Counted from the stretch's first letter, positions 25,245-34,934 are shown. The stretch is 64,000 nucleotides of DNA from Mytilus californianus (GCF_021869535.1 NW_026262712.1:100816140-100880139), one strand, 5' to 3'. Notes: generated by a model not told the origin, from the sequence alone. Numbers and translations are program-made.

Positions 25245-28200
25245 CAAGTCTAAATTGAAAACAACGTTTATATATATAAGGAGGACAAATTATGTGTTTT
25301 ACATAAAAAATAGAAATAAGAAACAAAGCGTAGAAAAATGTCAACAATCTAAAGTCAGTAAATTATGATCAGGAGGTTGATAAGCAGATTTTCTAACATC
25401 TCAAAATTAATGTAAAACCAAGTTTTCAAAGTCTACTAGAAAATGAAACATTCGACAAATGTGATTAGATACATTTGGTTAATATCTAAATTCAATGTCA
25501 CTAAAAAAATGGCCATCAACCAGAACCCTATTTTTGAACCCAGAGTGCTTGAATCATGTGAATAGTATACAATGTGCAGTAACCAAAATATTAAAATGTA
25601 GATGTATATAATAAGCACTTCTTAATAAAACCACCTAAGCAAAAAACTTAACATTTATAACCTATGTCACTAGGTCAATGATTTAAATGTATATTTAACA
25701 GTTCAAATATTAACAATAAGCAAAAACATTGATTGAGTTTGTCCAACAAATAGAGCGATCCGAGGTTATAGCTTTTAAGCTTTATGTAATTTAATTCTCA
25801 GTTTTAAACACAAATTCATATTTCTTTGACGGGTTTTAAGTATATATGTATACAAGTATCACATTCAGAACGTTTGTATTATTGTTCTCGTCACACTTTC
25901 TATCATTTAATCCCACAAATGGATTGACCATTCGATATGCTTAAGTCTTCGGTATATCAGTGATTGAGTCAGATCTATGAATTCTGTTTCAAAGGCGTTT
26001 TTATATACATGTTAAAATAAGAAGATGCGGTATGATAGCCAACGAGACAACTCTCCACCAGAGACCAAAGGACATAGAAGTAAACAACTATAGGTCACCG
26101 TGCGGCCTTCAACAATGAGCTTCACTTTGAGCGCATTTCGCTCACAGCGACTACTTCCTCATGATTTACACAAATTTTCGGTAGATATATTAAGGCGCAG
26201 TATTTGATTTTAAATTGTTAATCAACCAGCTTTCAATCGTGGTCCTATAAACACATAACATTTCAAAAACAACTTACATTATAAGCTTCTTATGTTTTCC
26301 CCCTGAATGAATGTTTGCTTAATATTAAGTAGCAGGTATTACATGAAGATTTCGGACAATAGTCTGATAATTTCGAATATATCATATATTTTTACTACAC
26401 CTAGTACTACACACTTAATCGAGTTTAAGCCCATATGGTAACAACACAGGAATACTAGTTTTAATATACATGTACGGATTAATGTTATCATTATGATTCC
26501 ATACTTATTATTCGATTCCTTGCTGTCTCTTCTAAATGCAATATATCAAAACATCAAATATCGATTGTATATCATCATGATGAAATCAGCTGAGAATGAC
26601 CCTATGGCATCCTGCACTCGAATGAGAAACGTAAAAAAACTTTAGGTCCAGGACGTTTGGATTCATTCCGATGTTGAAGTATTTTCGTGGTCCGTTTTGC
26701 TCCACGAAACTCAAACGCCCGATCATAAAACAATAGCATGTTTGAACAACTAGCAACACATATATTTCCGATCTAAAATTAATACTCGATGTTACTGAAA
26801 CCTAGTTCCAGGTCAATTACAACTTTAAAATAAATCACGTTCACCTAGACTTTAAATATTAACCAGTACTAGTCCAATGGATTTAATGTTGACTTCATAA
26901 AGCGTCCGAGAAAACATGACCTGGTGTAATGTGAAAATATTAATAGTGATATGTTTTATGTATATTAGTGTTTATAACTCTATTTGAATAATATTTAATT
27001 ATGTTTTAATTTATTAAGAACCACATCAATGTTAGTACCTTTGAAGATAATATTCAAGAACAGATCATCTATGCTGTATGTCGTAAAACCTTTCTGAATT
27101 GTAGGTCCACAATGCTCTTCGACTACGTACGTTATTTGGCCTTTTAACTGTATTGATTCGAGCAACACTGATGAGTCTTTTGTAGACGGAGCGCAAGTCA
27201 GGCGTACTAAATTATAAGCCAGGTATCTTTGATGAGTTTTTATTACAGTGTTTAATCTATAACGTATACAAATAAATGTATTCAAAGGATATCCATTTTG
27301 CAATACAGTTTCACTAGTAAGTCAAACTTCCAAAAGCAAGTGTTTGTATCTATGAGAGAACTGTGTAGATGTATTAAGTATTTTATATGCAAGTGTTTGT
27401 ATCTATGAGAGAACTGTGTAGATGTATTAAGTATTTTATGTGCAAGTGTTTGTATCTATGAGAGAACTGTGTAGATGTATTAAGTATTTTATGTATCAAC
27501 ATACCATTTATAGTGCTGAAGAGACTACTAAAGTTATTATTCGGATGATCTTCGAATATTACAAACACCTGTCTTGAATGTTCATCTATTTTTTCTGCAA
27601 TAAATACAAGTTTGGCAACTGTTAGCACTACAATATATATATATAAACAAGTCTAAATTGAAAACAACGTTCAAACCTATGATTGCGTTGGATAAAAACA
27701 GCAATTTTTATACGTGTGCATGTAACAAATTTAGTTTTTAGAGGGGTCTAAATACAGCACAAACAACATTTTCCAAAAGACCAAAAAAGTGAAAAAATAT
27801 ATTTTTACAAAACGCATGTGACTAACAGGTCGAACAACTGATGTTCTTAAACCCTGCTGACTGCCATTGACGATTGCCAAATAAATTGATCACAAGGTGT
27901 AACAAAATGGATCTCTATATTAATTTAATACTAAGTAGAAAACAATAAACTTGCGACAAAGATGGTCAACCACAACATGAGGTGCTAAATTGTTTACACC
28001 ATATCCGGATAAATGCCTAGGAATGTAATTTTAACACTTTAGAGTGCGTACTTTTGAACCTGGTGGACTAAATGAGAGAGATGAAAAACAGTTTTATAAA
28101 AAAAAACAAAGGAATAATCTTGAACTTCATATTATTTAACTATCACAATTATTTGATTTGATCTATTAACCGCAATGTACATGATGTACAATAAGCTGCA

Positions 28201-31200
28201 AAAGTATATTTACCTGACATGTGCGATTGCAAAAATTTCTTAACAGCATCCGATTTTACCTGGATGGCTGCATGCGCCCGATGGAGCTAATTCGTTTTTC
28301 GAAATATTGCGTGAATATATAAAATATAACAACTATATTATAACACAAATTAGCGTGTTAAAGTTACATTCTTGGGCATTTATATAATTTAATTTAGTAA
28401 CTGCATCAGTTTATTTTCAAACTGATCCACGCCTAGATAGATTGAATGTCGATTGTTGCTACTTTTAGACATTATATAGATATAGATATATGTAAAACTC
28501 AGATCGAATTCCGGTCTCTAATCGACGTCCGTTCCTCAAATCGACTTTTAAATCTGCATGACGTCATAATGAAATATTATTCTAAAACGACAGCCAGTTC
28601 TTTATCCCTGTAATCGACGTCTTTTTTGCGGTTCTCAAATCGACGTCCAATATTTGGCTTCTCTAATCTTTTTATGGACAGCACAACTTTATTTAACGAA
28701 AACAACTGACATATTCTTGATTTGATACAGGCATTTTCCGAATGCAAATGGTTGGCTGAACCTAAAACTCAAGTGGTTGTTAAAAATATAAGACATCAAA
28801 TCTGGCAGAGTCCAAATAAAACTACTGTTCAACAATTGACTGTACTTCTTTATTCTGTCTATTGTTTGAGACTGCATATTGTCCACTAGATGTTTTTTGG
28901 ATATCTTTTTCGTTGGATTGATGTCTCATTTTCGTATATCCACATGCCAAGTTTTTATATGAATATGAAAGGAATAAGACAACGAACTGCGAGTTAACTT
29001 TTCCCTCAAAATATTGATATGCATGTACATGCAATATGATGTTGGTGTTTGTCTTATTGTCATTTATAGATGTTTGTCCTTTTATTTTTATTTTGCTGAC
29101 TATTAGGGACGGGTTGTTGCCTACTTTTTTGTTCCTTCTCCATGTTTTCAAAGATGTCAACTAAGCCATTATGATTTGTAAAGTAAAAATATATATGAAA
29201 ACAATTAGTTTCTTTAAGCAGCTTTACACAAAGACAAAAAGAAACAGATAATGTAAACAAAGATCATACTCAAAATAAATGATTAAATGATATTAGACAT
29301 CGATGAGAGGAGACTGATGAATCGGACTTCGTTTTGGTATTACACGACGTCACATTGGACGTCGATTAAAGGTTAAAATATTGGACACGTGACTTTATGT
29401 CGTAACTACAATACCCTTCCCTTTCCACGAATGTGACTTACCGAATTAGACTATTTACCGGATTTGTAATAACATAAGCAACTCGACGGGTGCCACATGT
29501 GGAACAGGATCTGCTTACTCTTCCGGAGCACCTGAGATCACCCCCAGTTTTTGGTGGGGTTCGTGTTGCTTAGTCTTTAGTTTTCTATGTTGTGTCATCT
29601 GTACTATTATTTGTCTGTTTGTCTTTTTATTTTTGGCCATGACGTTGTCAGTTTGTTTTCGATCTATGAGTTTGACTGTCCCTCTGGTATCTTTCGTCCC
29701 TCTTTTACATTGGACTTCTATTTGAGGAACGGACGTCACTTAGAGACCGGACGTCGATCTGATTCTAACATATATATCAAGATATTATAAATATCATTGC
29801 ACAAGTTCATGTTATTTAAGGTTTATATCAGACTGTTTGTGACGTCTTTACACTTTATCAGTTTGGTGTGTACTGACGAATAAATTAATCAGGAAGAACT
29901 CATTTTTTTTAGTTGTTATGTAGCTCTCAGTAACTGCGAGTACTCTTATATCTGTACTTTGTGGGGTTTTTTTTTCTCGTCTTTCTGTTATTTTTTTGTG
30001 TTTCGTGTCGATCTGATGAGTCAAGCCATTTCCAACTGATTTTTTACAGTCTGTTCGTATCTTGTGCTGTGCCCGGTTATGGGAGGGTCGAACGCCCACA
30101 AACATGTTGAACCCCTCCACTTTCTATATTTGCCTTTCCCAAATTATAAGCTATTTATCTGCCGAGGGTTGCTGTCGGTCTTACTTGATTTTCACTTATA
30201 GTTGTGTTATAAATCGGGCTGCTTCTTTTTTCGTTTGAATTGTTTCACATTTTGTCATATGGGGTATTCACAATTGACTTTACGGTATGGATTTTGATCA
30301 TTGTTATAGGCGTACGTTGACTTATAATTGCAGACACTCGCTTCATTTGAACATCTCATTGTCAACCATACCACATTTCCTTATATTATATAGTAACAAT
30401 ATCAACAGTACTAATTTTACTTCATCAGATGCGCATTTCTTCAATTTATAAAATTGAGAATTGAAACGGGGAATGTGTCAAAGAGACAACAACCAGACCA
30501 AAGAGCAGAAAACAGCACAAGGCCACCAATGGGTCTTCAACACAGCGAGAAAAATCCCGCACCCGGAAAGCTCAAGAACAAACTGGAAACGTCTAGCTAA
30601 AAAAAAAGACATTACAAAAAAAATATTTGCAAAACAATCAGTAAACATATTATCGCTGTGTTGAAGACCCATTGTGGCCTTCGCCTGTTTTCTGCTTTGG
30701 TCTGGTTGTTGTCTCTTTGACACATTCCCCATTTCCATTCTCAATTTTATAACATAAGTTAATGAAGAACAAAGCCAAATAAACGGATGTGAAAATATGT
30801 CAATGATTTCTACAATAAATACATATTACATTTTGTTGTGTATTTAAATAAATGTTAGCGTAAATTTATTTTTAAAGAAGAATGCGTACCCTTCATTTTG
30901 TTAAGTATTTCAACCGAATTCCCTCCATCCGCCGTACAGTAATCAGCAATAACTATTACGTCATCTTCAAAATGCTTGCACAATGTTTCTAAAATGAGTA
31001 TACGTAACGAAAGTTTTTTCTGAACAAAATGTGTTGTACTCGTTTAAAAGAAATAATAATAAAGCAGAGTTTATCATCATTATCATCATTAGATGTTTCA
31101 TTGTTTTTTTGTTGATTTTTTTTTTTGTGCTCCTGTATTGTCTGACTACTGATTATGGATTCTAATTTCAGAATAGAGCTGGATTTTGATAACCCTACTT

Positions 31201-32277
31201 ATTTCAATGTTGTAATTTCCCGACCTATTTGTTATTACAAAAGCATGTGACTGGTGGAATAAGTTATTGCAAAAACAGTGTTTTTAAATGAATGAATTAT
31301 GAATAAAGCATTGTTTACTCCCTTTTCAAAGATATATAGTATACTTAGAATTCAATTAATTAACAGACTAAATGCTTATAAAAGGCAAAACATCTGGTCA
31401 TATCTTGACCAAATTCGTTAGCCTTGAATCTGTTCGAGTAATTATGTTCGATTGTACCATATTTATTATAGAATAACAGAAAATTGTTTTGATTTCTTTG
31501 TTTTTGTGTAAACCGGATATGCCGCTTCAATTGCAAAGCGATTGAGAGAAAGACGGAAAAAGTACACAAATTTCATATTCGCAAAAAGACTTGTTCAATG
31601 GCATCACGTTTCATAATATTATTTCACATAAATATTTATTTGAAAAACAGTTTATACACAAACTCTAAATTTTGTAACTTTTGTGCATAATCGTCATCTC
31701 TTCTAAAACTAACAATATGAAAAAAGTGGTAATTTAAAATTTCCTTGTTCAAGTGTTCAGTTCCATTTGATGACCGTTGAAGTAAGGTATAGAAAAAACA
31801 CATTTGACGCAAAGAAGAATGGAGTGTAAACCTTCAGATGATGGCCTTTAGCTCATAATGAGGTCACAATAACGAGAGTTAATCCTTATAACGACACTGT
31901 TCATAGCTATGCACTATTCAAGGACAGTTCCGAAGCAAAGAACGAAAATACACAAGCCTAAACATTTTGAAACCTCTTATTATTTGATTTATAAAAATCT
32001 ATACCCTGTTTGATGAGTTTGTTTTCTTCTAAATAACTTTTTTGTATATACATGTATATGAAAAAAACGAAAACGTTAGAATAAAGAAGATTTGTCAAAA
32101 TTGTAAACCAAATATAAGCACAATCAAAAATACCGTAAATTTAATTTTTTCGTAATCAACATACCTATGCATTTGAGAATGGGCTCCGCAGAAGATATAA
32201 TTATTTGGTTGCAAACTCTCATTACATCAGAGTACCGACTTTGTTCGTCTGAGTACATCATACTTTTTTTCCTCTTT
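11745..32277 (-). CDS. SABATH-type SAM-dependent carboxyl methyltransferase, 8 exons, one frameshift
   Basis: Eight minus-strand exons (32277-32165, 30988-30890, 27594-27505, 21025-20902, 18906-18779, 15920-15798, 14253-14094, 11956-11745) join with GT/AG sites and matching phases to a 343-residue protein, the usual SABATH length. Landmarks in order: YSDEQSRYSDVM (about 2-15), the SAM motif IADYCTADGGNSVEIL (about 47-62), VFVIFEDHPNNNFSSLF (about 75-91), MYKQCLP and STFGFHWLS (about 112-135), PCNIENG (138-144), GLVKDDKGEYG (about 186-196), EGYISKEEHKNML (about 215-227), and a C-terminal domain ending DLIISKT and TAA. SABATH enzymes (Methyltransf_7) transfer methyl from SAM to carboxyl or N atoms of small acids; most are studied in plants. 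The substrate here cannot be read. Exon 6 carries one extra base, so the allele as written stops early. The start is the first of two ATGs in exon 1 (32261), with 16 nt of 5' UTR in that exon. Confidence 0.85.
12318..12740 (+). repeat. R2 repeat, longest copy
   Basis: Starts 'gagaatagaaatggggaaag', with 'tgtcaaagaga', 'ccgcaggcgg', 'acagtgaaatgaacg', 'agactaacaaagg', 'acctctagccaatga' and 'agaagtccgag' in order. It lies in the last intron of the SABATH-like gene, antisense to it. Confidence 0.8.
12775..12860 (+). repeat. Minisatellite, unit about 17-20 bp ('gctgaagtgcgatggtc')
   Basis: Four short units containing gcgatgg or tcgatgg. An inverted, more diverged set ('cacttcagcg', 'cacttcgacg', 'gaccatcgc') lies at 13340-13490. 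Confidence 0.75.
13340..13490 (-). repeat. Diverged inverted counterpart of the 12775 minisatellite
   Basis: Units of the form cactt(c/t)agcgtgaccatc read opposite to 12775-12860. The 96-residue frame across it is a by-product. Confidence 0.55.
14094..14253 (-). CDS. SABATH-like gene exon 7
   Basis: Encodes EEHKNMLIKTYHRSEDEM, then CQGSKVSALGLELQSF; family members have a Y-x-R-(S/T)xxE and F pattern here before the C-terminal helices. Acceptor aaacag, donor AACA/gtaggt gives phase 1 for exon 8. Confidence 0.85.
14705..14885 (+). repeat. R3 repeat copy
   Basis: 'tttttggtggggttggtatt', 'gctcggtctttag', 'ttgtttgtcttttcg' and 'catgagtttgaatatccct' are in R3 order. Confidence 0.8.
14910..15250 (-). 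repeat. R1 SINE-like repeat copy, inverted
   Basis: Contains the R1 blocks in reverse order ('gagcctgtaggtcagtggtt', 'catttggactctgatggata', 'gtcttgttggcaata'). Faces the plus-strand R1 copy at 15290, giving an inverted pair. Confidence 0.65.
15290..15625 (+). repeat. R1 SINE-like repeat copy
   Basis: Well-preserved R1: 'aaaataagaagatgtggtat', 'gtcaccgtacggctttcaac', 'tcctgacttgggacaggcac' and 'ggggttaaacatgtta'. It lies just inside intron 6-7 of the SABATH-like gene. Confidence 0.85.
15798..15920 (-). CDS. SABATH-like gene exon 6, with a 1-nt insertion
   Basis: The exon begins GGKMYLI and continues, in a different frame, GLVKDDKGEYG then FHRQMSEVQKKMFQEGYISK. The family motif is continuous across this point, so one base in the CCGG at about 15899-15902 is surplus. 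As written the first frame reaches TAA four codons later. Acceptor ttttcag, donor AAG/gtactt. Confidence 0.85.
16000..17850. other. Intron sequence of the SABATH-like gene, nothing recognised
   Basis: AT-rich, no exon-like frame, no dispersed repeat that I can assign. Confidence 0.5.
17851..18600 (+). repeat. 89-bp minisatellite, about 8 units
   Basis: 'acaaaacaggaataccc' recurs at 17851, 17940, 18029, about 18118, 18207, 18297, 18385, 18477 and 18565, a period of 88-92 bp. Each unit has ccattagac, ctgtttctgaagct and aaagatgaaagct. Two unit types alternate in part: 'cattgacccctctata' and 'acttgaccacttta'. Confidence 0.9.
18779..18906 (-). CDS. SABATH-like gene exon 5
   Basis: Encodes PCNIENGMFVHDG and then QQAEKDWETFLLQRGKEL, the helix with a conserved D(F/W)xxFLxxR pattern. 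Acceptor gaacag, donor CGAG/gtatgc. Confidence 0.85.
19016..19620. mobile_element. MITE-like element with GGGCATACrATACAGTT terminal repeats
   Basis: Left end GGGCATACAATACAGTTACA is preceded by TTAA (19012-19015). The right end is its inverse, AACTGTATCGTATGCCC, followed by TTTT, perhaps a decayed TTAA. Length 605 bp with no coding frame. TTAA target and GGG termini fit a piggyBac-type non-autonomous element (inference). Confidence 0.65.
20133..20152. repeat. Poly-T tract
   Basis: Uninterrupted T run in the intron between exons 4 and 5 of the SABATH-like gene. Confidence 0.9.
20902..21025 (-). CDS. SABATH-like gene exon 4
   Basis: Encodes YKQCLP, then FSTFGFHWLSK, matching the family (F)YxxxLPxxSxxxxxSxxxxHWLS motif. 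Acceptor tttctag, donor AAAAAG/gtaagc, 124 nt. It supplies exactly the phases needed between exons 3 and 5. TTAAGGGCAC occurs inverted on both sides (20744, 21204). Confidence 0.85.
22020..22204. repeat. Fold-back palindrome, about 90-bp arms
   Basis: Left arm from aagtctgaagattt and right arm ending aaatctttagactt are inverse copies at about 90% identity. They share 'atatacgaagatgatgttat' and 'caacggtactaata'. The arms meet at 'acaataccagtattgtt', so there is almost no loop. Confidence 0.9.
22544..23240 (+). repeat. R4 element, forward copy with triplicated end
   Basis: The terminal block 'acaagtctaaattgaaaaca' + 'acctatgattgcgttggata' occurs three times (22544, 22598, 22664). It is followed by the R4 body ('ttaaaccctgctgactgcca', 'caataaacttgcgg', 'ccatatccggatttcgac'). 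No transposase frame. Confidence 0.8.
23518..23610 (+). other. tRNA-like sequence (probable SINE head or pseudo-tRNA)
   Basis: 'aggtggccgagtggtctaga' resembles an A box and D arm of a Leu/Ser-type tRNA, and 'gcattcgaatcccggcg' resembles a B box and T arm. The 5' tctaggt does not pair with the 3' end, so an intact acceptor stem is absent. Flanked by opposed R4 copies. Confidence 0.45.
23680..25216 (-). repeat. R4 elements, three head-to-tail inverted copies
   Basis: 'tatatgatccgttca' recurs at about 23697, 24271 and 24707. The copies run to 'ttgttttcaatttagacttg' each time. The middle copy is about 140 bp shorter because it lacks the 'ggcaatcgccaatggcagtc' section. With 22544-23240 they form a large inverted repeat. 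Confidence 0.85.
25190..25268. repeat. (TA)n microsatellite inside an R4 terminal hairpin
   Basis: About 15 TA units (25217-25246) separate 'gttgttttcaatttagactt' from its exact inverse 'acaagtctaaattgaaaaca', giving a long perfect hairpin. A shorter TA run precedes the R4 copy at 27640, so TA next to the R4 terminus is recurrent. Confidence 0.85.
26015..26125 (+). repeat. R1 SINE-like repeat, 5' part only
   Basis: 'aaaataagaagatgcggtat' to 'gcggccttcaacaatgagc', then unrelated sequence. Confidence 0.8.
27080..27300 (+). repeat. R5 repeat copy
   Basis: 'gaattgtaggtccacaatgc', 'ctgatgagtcttttgtagac' and 'caggtatctttgatgag' align with 44311-44450. The 102-residue minus frame across it is a repeat by-product. 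It lies in intron 3 of the SABATH-like gene, antisense. Confidence 0.8.
27160..27205 (+). ncRNA. Degenerate hammerhead ribozyme motif (R5 copy)
   Basis: CTGATGA (27168-27174), stem II GTCT-tttgt-AGAC and cleavage-type GTC are present. The invariant GAAA is GGAG (27188-27191) and stem I pairing is lost, so it is probably inactive. Compare the intact core at 44377-44425. Confidence 0.6.
27337..27494. repeat. 53-bp tandem repeat, three nearly identical units
   Basis: 'gcaagtgtttgtatctatga' recurs at 27337, 27390 and 27443 with almost no differences between units, so it is a recent expansion. Its end is about 10 bp from the donor of SABATH-like exon 3. Confidence 0.95.
27505..27594 (-). CDS. SABATH-like gene exon 3
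   Basis: Encodes HSRQVFVIFEDHPNNNFSSL and then FSTIN, the family (Y/F)EDxPxNxFxxLF strand. Acceptor ttgcag, donor AATG/gtatgt, 90 nt. A recent 53-bp tandem repeat begins a few bases into the following intron. Confidence 0.9.
27640..28015 (+). repeat. R4 element, forward copy
   Basis: A short TA run, then 'acaagtctaaattgaaaaca', through 'ccctgctgactgccattgac' to 'accatatccggat', where it ends abruptly. Confidence 0.85.
28495..29790. mobile_element. Fold-back element with AATCGACGTCC-rich ends
   Basis: The left end carries 'ccggtctctaatcgacgtcc' and further AATCGAC motifs at about 28540, 28612 and 28638. The right end carries the inverse ('gaggaacggacgtc', 'gagaccggacgtcgat') at 29725-29760, with another inverse motif near 29355. 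The interior (28690-29260) has overlapping minus frames without a recognisable domain, and 29485-29705 is an R3 copy. Confidence 0.55.
29485..29705 (+). repeat. R3 repeat copy
   Basis: 'catgtggaacaggatctgct', 'cacccccagtttttggtggg', 'ttcgtgttgcttagtcttta' and 'tatgagtttgactgtccct' are in order; the best preserved R3 here. Confidence 0.85.
30065..30390 (-). repeat. R1 SINE-like repeat, inverted copy
   Basis: 'aacatgttgaacccctccac', 'tcgtttgaattgtttcacat' and 'cattgtcaaccataccacat' are R1 blocks in reverse order. Confidence 0.75.
30445..30755. repeat. R2 fold-back (two opposed copies)
   Basis: A plus copy ('gaatgtgtcaaagagacaac', 'ccaatgggtcttcaacacag') at 30445-30600 faces a minus copy ('gttgtctctttgacacattc') at 30640-30755. 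The transcript of either strand would form a long hairpin. Lies in intron 2 of the SABATH-like gene. Confidence 0.85.
30890..30988 (-). CDS. SABATH-like gene exon 2 (SAM motif I)
   Basis: Encodes FEDDVIVIADYCTADGGNS and then EILNKMK; the D-x-x-x-x-x-GGNS core is the SAM-binding signature. Acceptor attttag, donor AAGG/gtacgc, 99 nt. Confidence 0.9.
32165..32277 (-). CDS. SABATH-like gene exon 1 (start codon 32261)
   Basis: Acceptor ttttcag, donor ATAG/gtatgt. It encodes MMYSDEQSRYSDVM and then SAEPILKCI, the N-terminal helix typical of the family. The acceptor upstream of the ATG implies at least one further non-coding 5' exon. Confidence 0.85.
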
Positions 32278-34285
32278 CTGAAAAGTGAAATGATAAGTTA
32301 GCAATAACATATTGGCCACGTGCTGCTCACCTACGTTTAAAGATGACTCCAATATCCTTGAAGGATACTAATTAACATAAATGAGTGTATATCCCTGTGG
32401 AAATTTCCGGGAACTTTGACATCATAACCTGACTTCAATGAACCAGATATCGCAAGTGACCAATCTCTGTGTTATAGTGGCATCATAGATAACCTATGAA
32501 AGCCGTACAGCTTAATATTTCCAATGGGTCATTTATGAATACCGATGTGGGTATTTTAAGGTTTAAAATCAGACTTAAGTAGGAACATGGTATTATAAAA
32601 TTAAGAACAATGATTTAATTATTATCTAGATCTGACATTTCTTTCTTGTTCTACATTGGCACATCTCAAAAGTTTGACTTCTTTTTCTAAAACATTTCGA
32701 TTCGGATGATTTACAAAATCGAATCAGGTAATTGATCTCGATCATATATTGTATTTTGATAATAATATTTCTTATTTATCAAAATATCGATTTTACATTA
32801 CCCTGCATAATAAAAAGTAATCCGGTTTAGACCTTTACTATTATATGATTCTTTTTGGCGCCTTTTTCTTATTATCGAAAGTAATATCATATATATAGCG
32901 AGTGTAACAGCTGTATTCAGATTATATTTACTATAATGCCTTTGTATATAAGTTTTTTTCTATTGCTAGTTCATATTATTCGTATTTATGTATTGTGATT
33001 CAAGGATTGTGAGATGTTTTGTGATTATGTTATGTTGTATAGCATTACATGCTAGCCAATAGTATTTATTAAAACTGCTTTGTTGCGTCTCTTAATCCTA
33101 CAAGTCTTCAGTTCTTTTATTTCGAAGTAATCACAAAATTGTTATGTTCGGATGAGCAAAGCAAAGTGAAGTCGATTCAATGACTATAATTATTTGAAGC
33201 GTGTGTAATTTTTGTGTTATTGTTAAAATGTATATTGTTCGTTACTTTTTAGATTTTTTTAAATTTTCTAATTAAATTGGACACATGTATGTATTGTTAA
33301 AGATCAATTAAGCATATGCATTTCTTTAGATAATTCCTTATTTCAAAAGTGCTTTCCTCAGTATGCCCATTTTATAGGATTTCACTATATACTTGTATCT
33401 TATGATTTTCAAAATGTCGATTTTTTTTATTTTTATTTGATAGGAATGGATGACCAATCCATATTTTTTCATTGTTTTATAATATTTAGAATTATCAAGC
33501 ACAGTTAGCCTACGCACATAATTTATAATTTACAATAACAGTGCTTTAAACATATATATGAGAATCTGTATGCAGCTGTATATGCATTTACCCAGTGTGG
33601 AGAATGGTATAAAGTAAATTGTAATACCGTTGTATGTGTAAAATACCCAAATATGAAAAAAAAAAGTAAATCTTACGTGTAGTTCAGCATTCAGCTAGAA
33701 CCAGATAATTTTCTTGCGGTGAAAAATAACTTATTAAACGAGTAACAGTCCCAAGCTAACATAACACACGTCTATTGTATATGATACTACTTTTTGATAG
33801 TCGTGTAATTCATTTCTATCGATAAACGAAGGTTATTAAATATATATACTCTGTACGTAACTAATACAAACGTTTTCTGAAAGCAGAGCAATGAAGCGAA
33901 CTGAAGATTTGTATATTTAATTATACCACTTATGACTTAAGGACTATCTTTTGTGTCTAACCCATTTATTTTGAAAATAAATATACTTTTATCTGTTTTT
34001 GTTGTGACGTTGGTAAGCGCCTCACTAGACTCAAGCTAGCAGCCAGTTTTCAGATATGTCTAATAATCCAACAGTTGCAATGATTCAAACTTACTTAAAA
34101 AACGTTTTTATTAATATATAATAACTACAATAACTGTTTTATATAGAAGATATTATTCAATGAATTTATAAATTTCATTTCCTGTTCAAAAATTTGAATA
34201 CAATATTATTATGCTTTCAATGTACCAAACAGCGTGCTGCACGCTTTAAAACTTTAACAGTCAACACTTATGAGTATTAAATAGA
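32278..34285. other. Intergenic, presumed upstream of the SABATH-like gene
   Basis: AT-rich sequence without a supported gene or assigned repeat. A 5' non-coding exon of the SABATH-like gene should lie here or further right, since exon 1 starts at an acceptor, but I cannot identify it. Confidence 0.5.
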
Positions 34286-34289
34286 AAAG

Positions 34290-34625
34290 TGGTGAAAAAC
34301 GTATTGCTGTAGGAAATTTTTTATTAACTCCCAAGTAAGGATGGTGTAGGGGGTCATATTCCAACTTTGGACCTTTTTTTAAAAATCTGTGCTATACCCC
34401 ACCTGGAAATTTTTGTCAAGCAGGCCCAAGGTCCCCAACTTCCGTTTAATTTGCACCTAGTGGTGAAAAAAGAATTGCAGTCGGAAATTTTTTCACTAAC
34501 TCTCAAAGTTAGGTCGGGGTAGGAGGTCATATCCTAACTTTGGACCTATTCTAAAAATAAATCCGTGCTATACCCCTCCTGGAAATTTTGGTTAAGCAGG
34601 CCCAAGGTCCCCAACTTCCGTTCAA
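34290..34625 (+). repeat. Tandem repeat, two units of about 172-175 bp
   Basis: 'caggcccaaggtccccaact' recurs at about 34420 and 34595, and 'ggaaattttttcactaac' type sequence at 34311 and 34483. Confidence 0.9.
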
Positions 34626-34934
34626 GGTGATAAATTTCTCGATTATGCCTGAATGTGATTCTCGTTCCACACGAAACCCAACCGTTATGGGAAAAGGTTA
34701 CATTTTTACATACGCAATATACAAAAAGGTTTACATTTTTAAAAACTAAATTATTTGAAAAGGATGGGGTAACAGAACCCCAGCGGCACCCCTATCAATT
34801 CAATATTGAAGTGTCCCCCGAGCTCATTACAATGCACATAGTAAGTAGCCCTAGTAAAACATAATCATATAATTAAAAATTAATTCAGTAATTAATTAAT
34901 ACAATGATTAAAATTAGTTGACAAGTATATGTAA

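Noticed and set aside
26995-27303. 102-codon minus-strand frame
   Set aside because: Translation of an R5 repeat; the same sequence is dispersed and non-coding.
29998-30040. Second hammerhead candidate ('ctgatgagtc' near 30013)
   Set aside because: No stem II closing AGAC/GAAA block or cleavage triplet in the required spacing.
34655-34864. 69-codon plus-strand frame upstream of the EgtD-like gene
   Set aside because: No match to the EgtD N-terminus and no convincing donor; follows directly on a tandem repeat.
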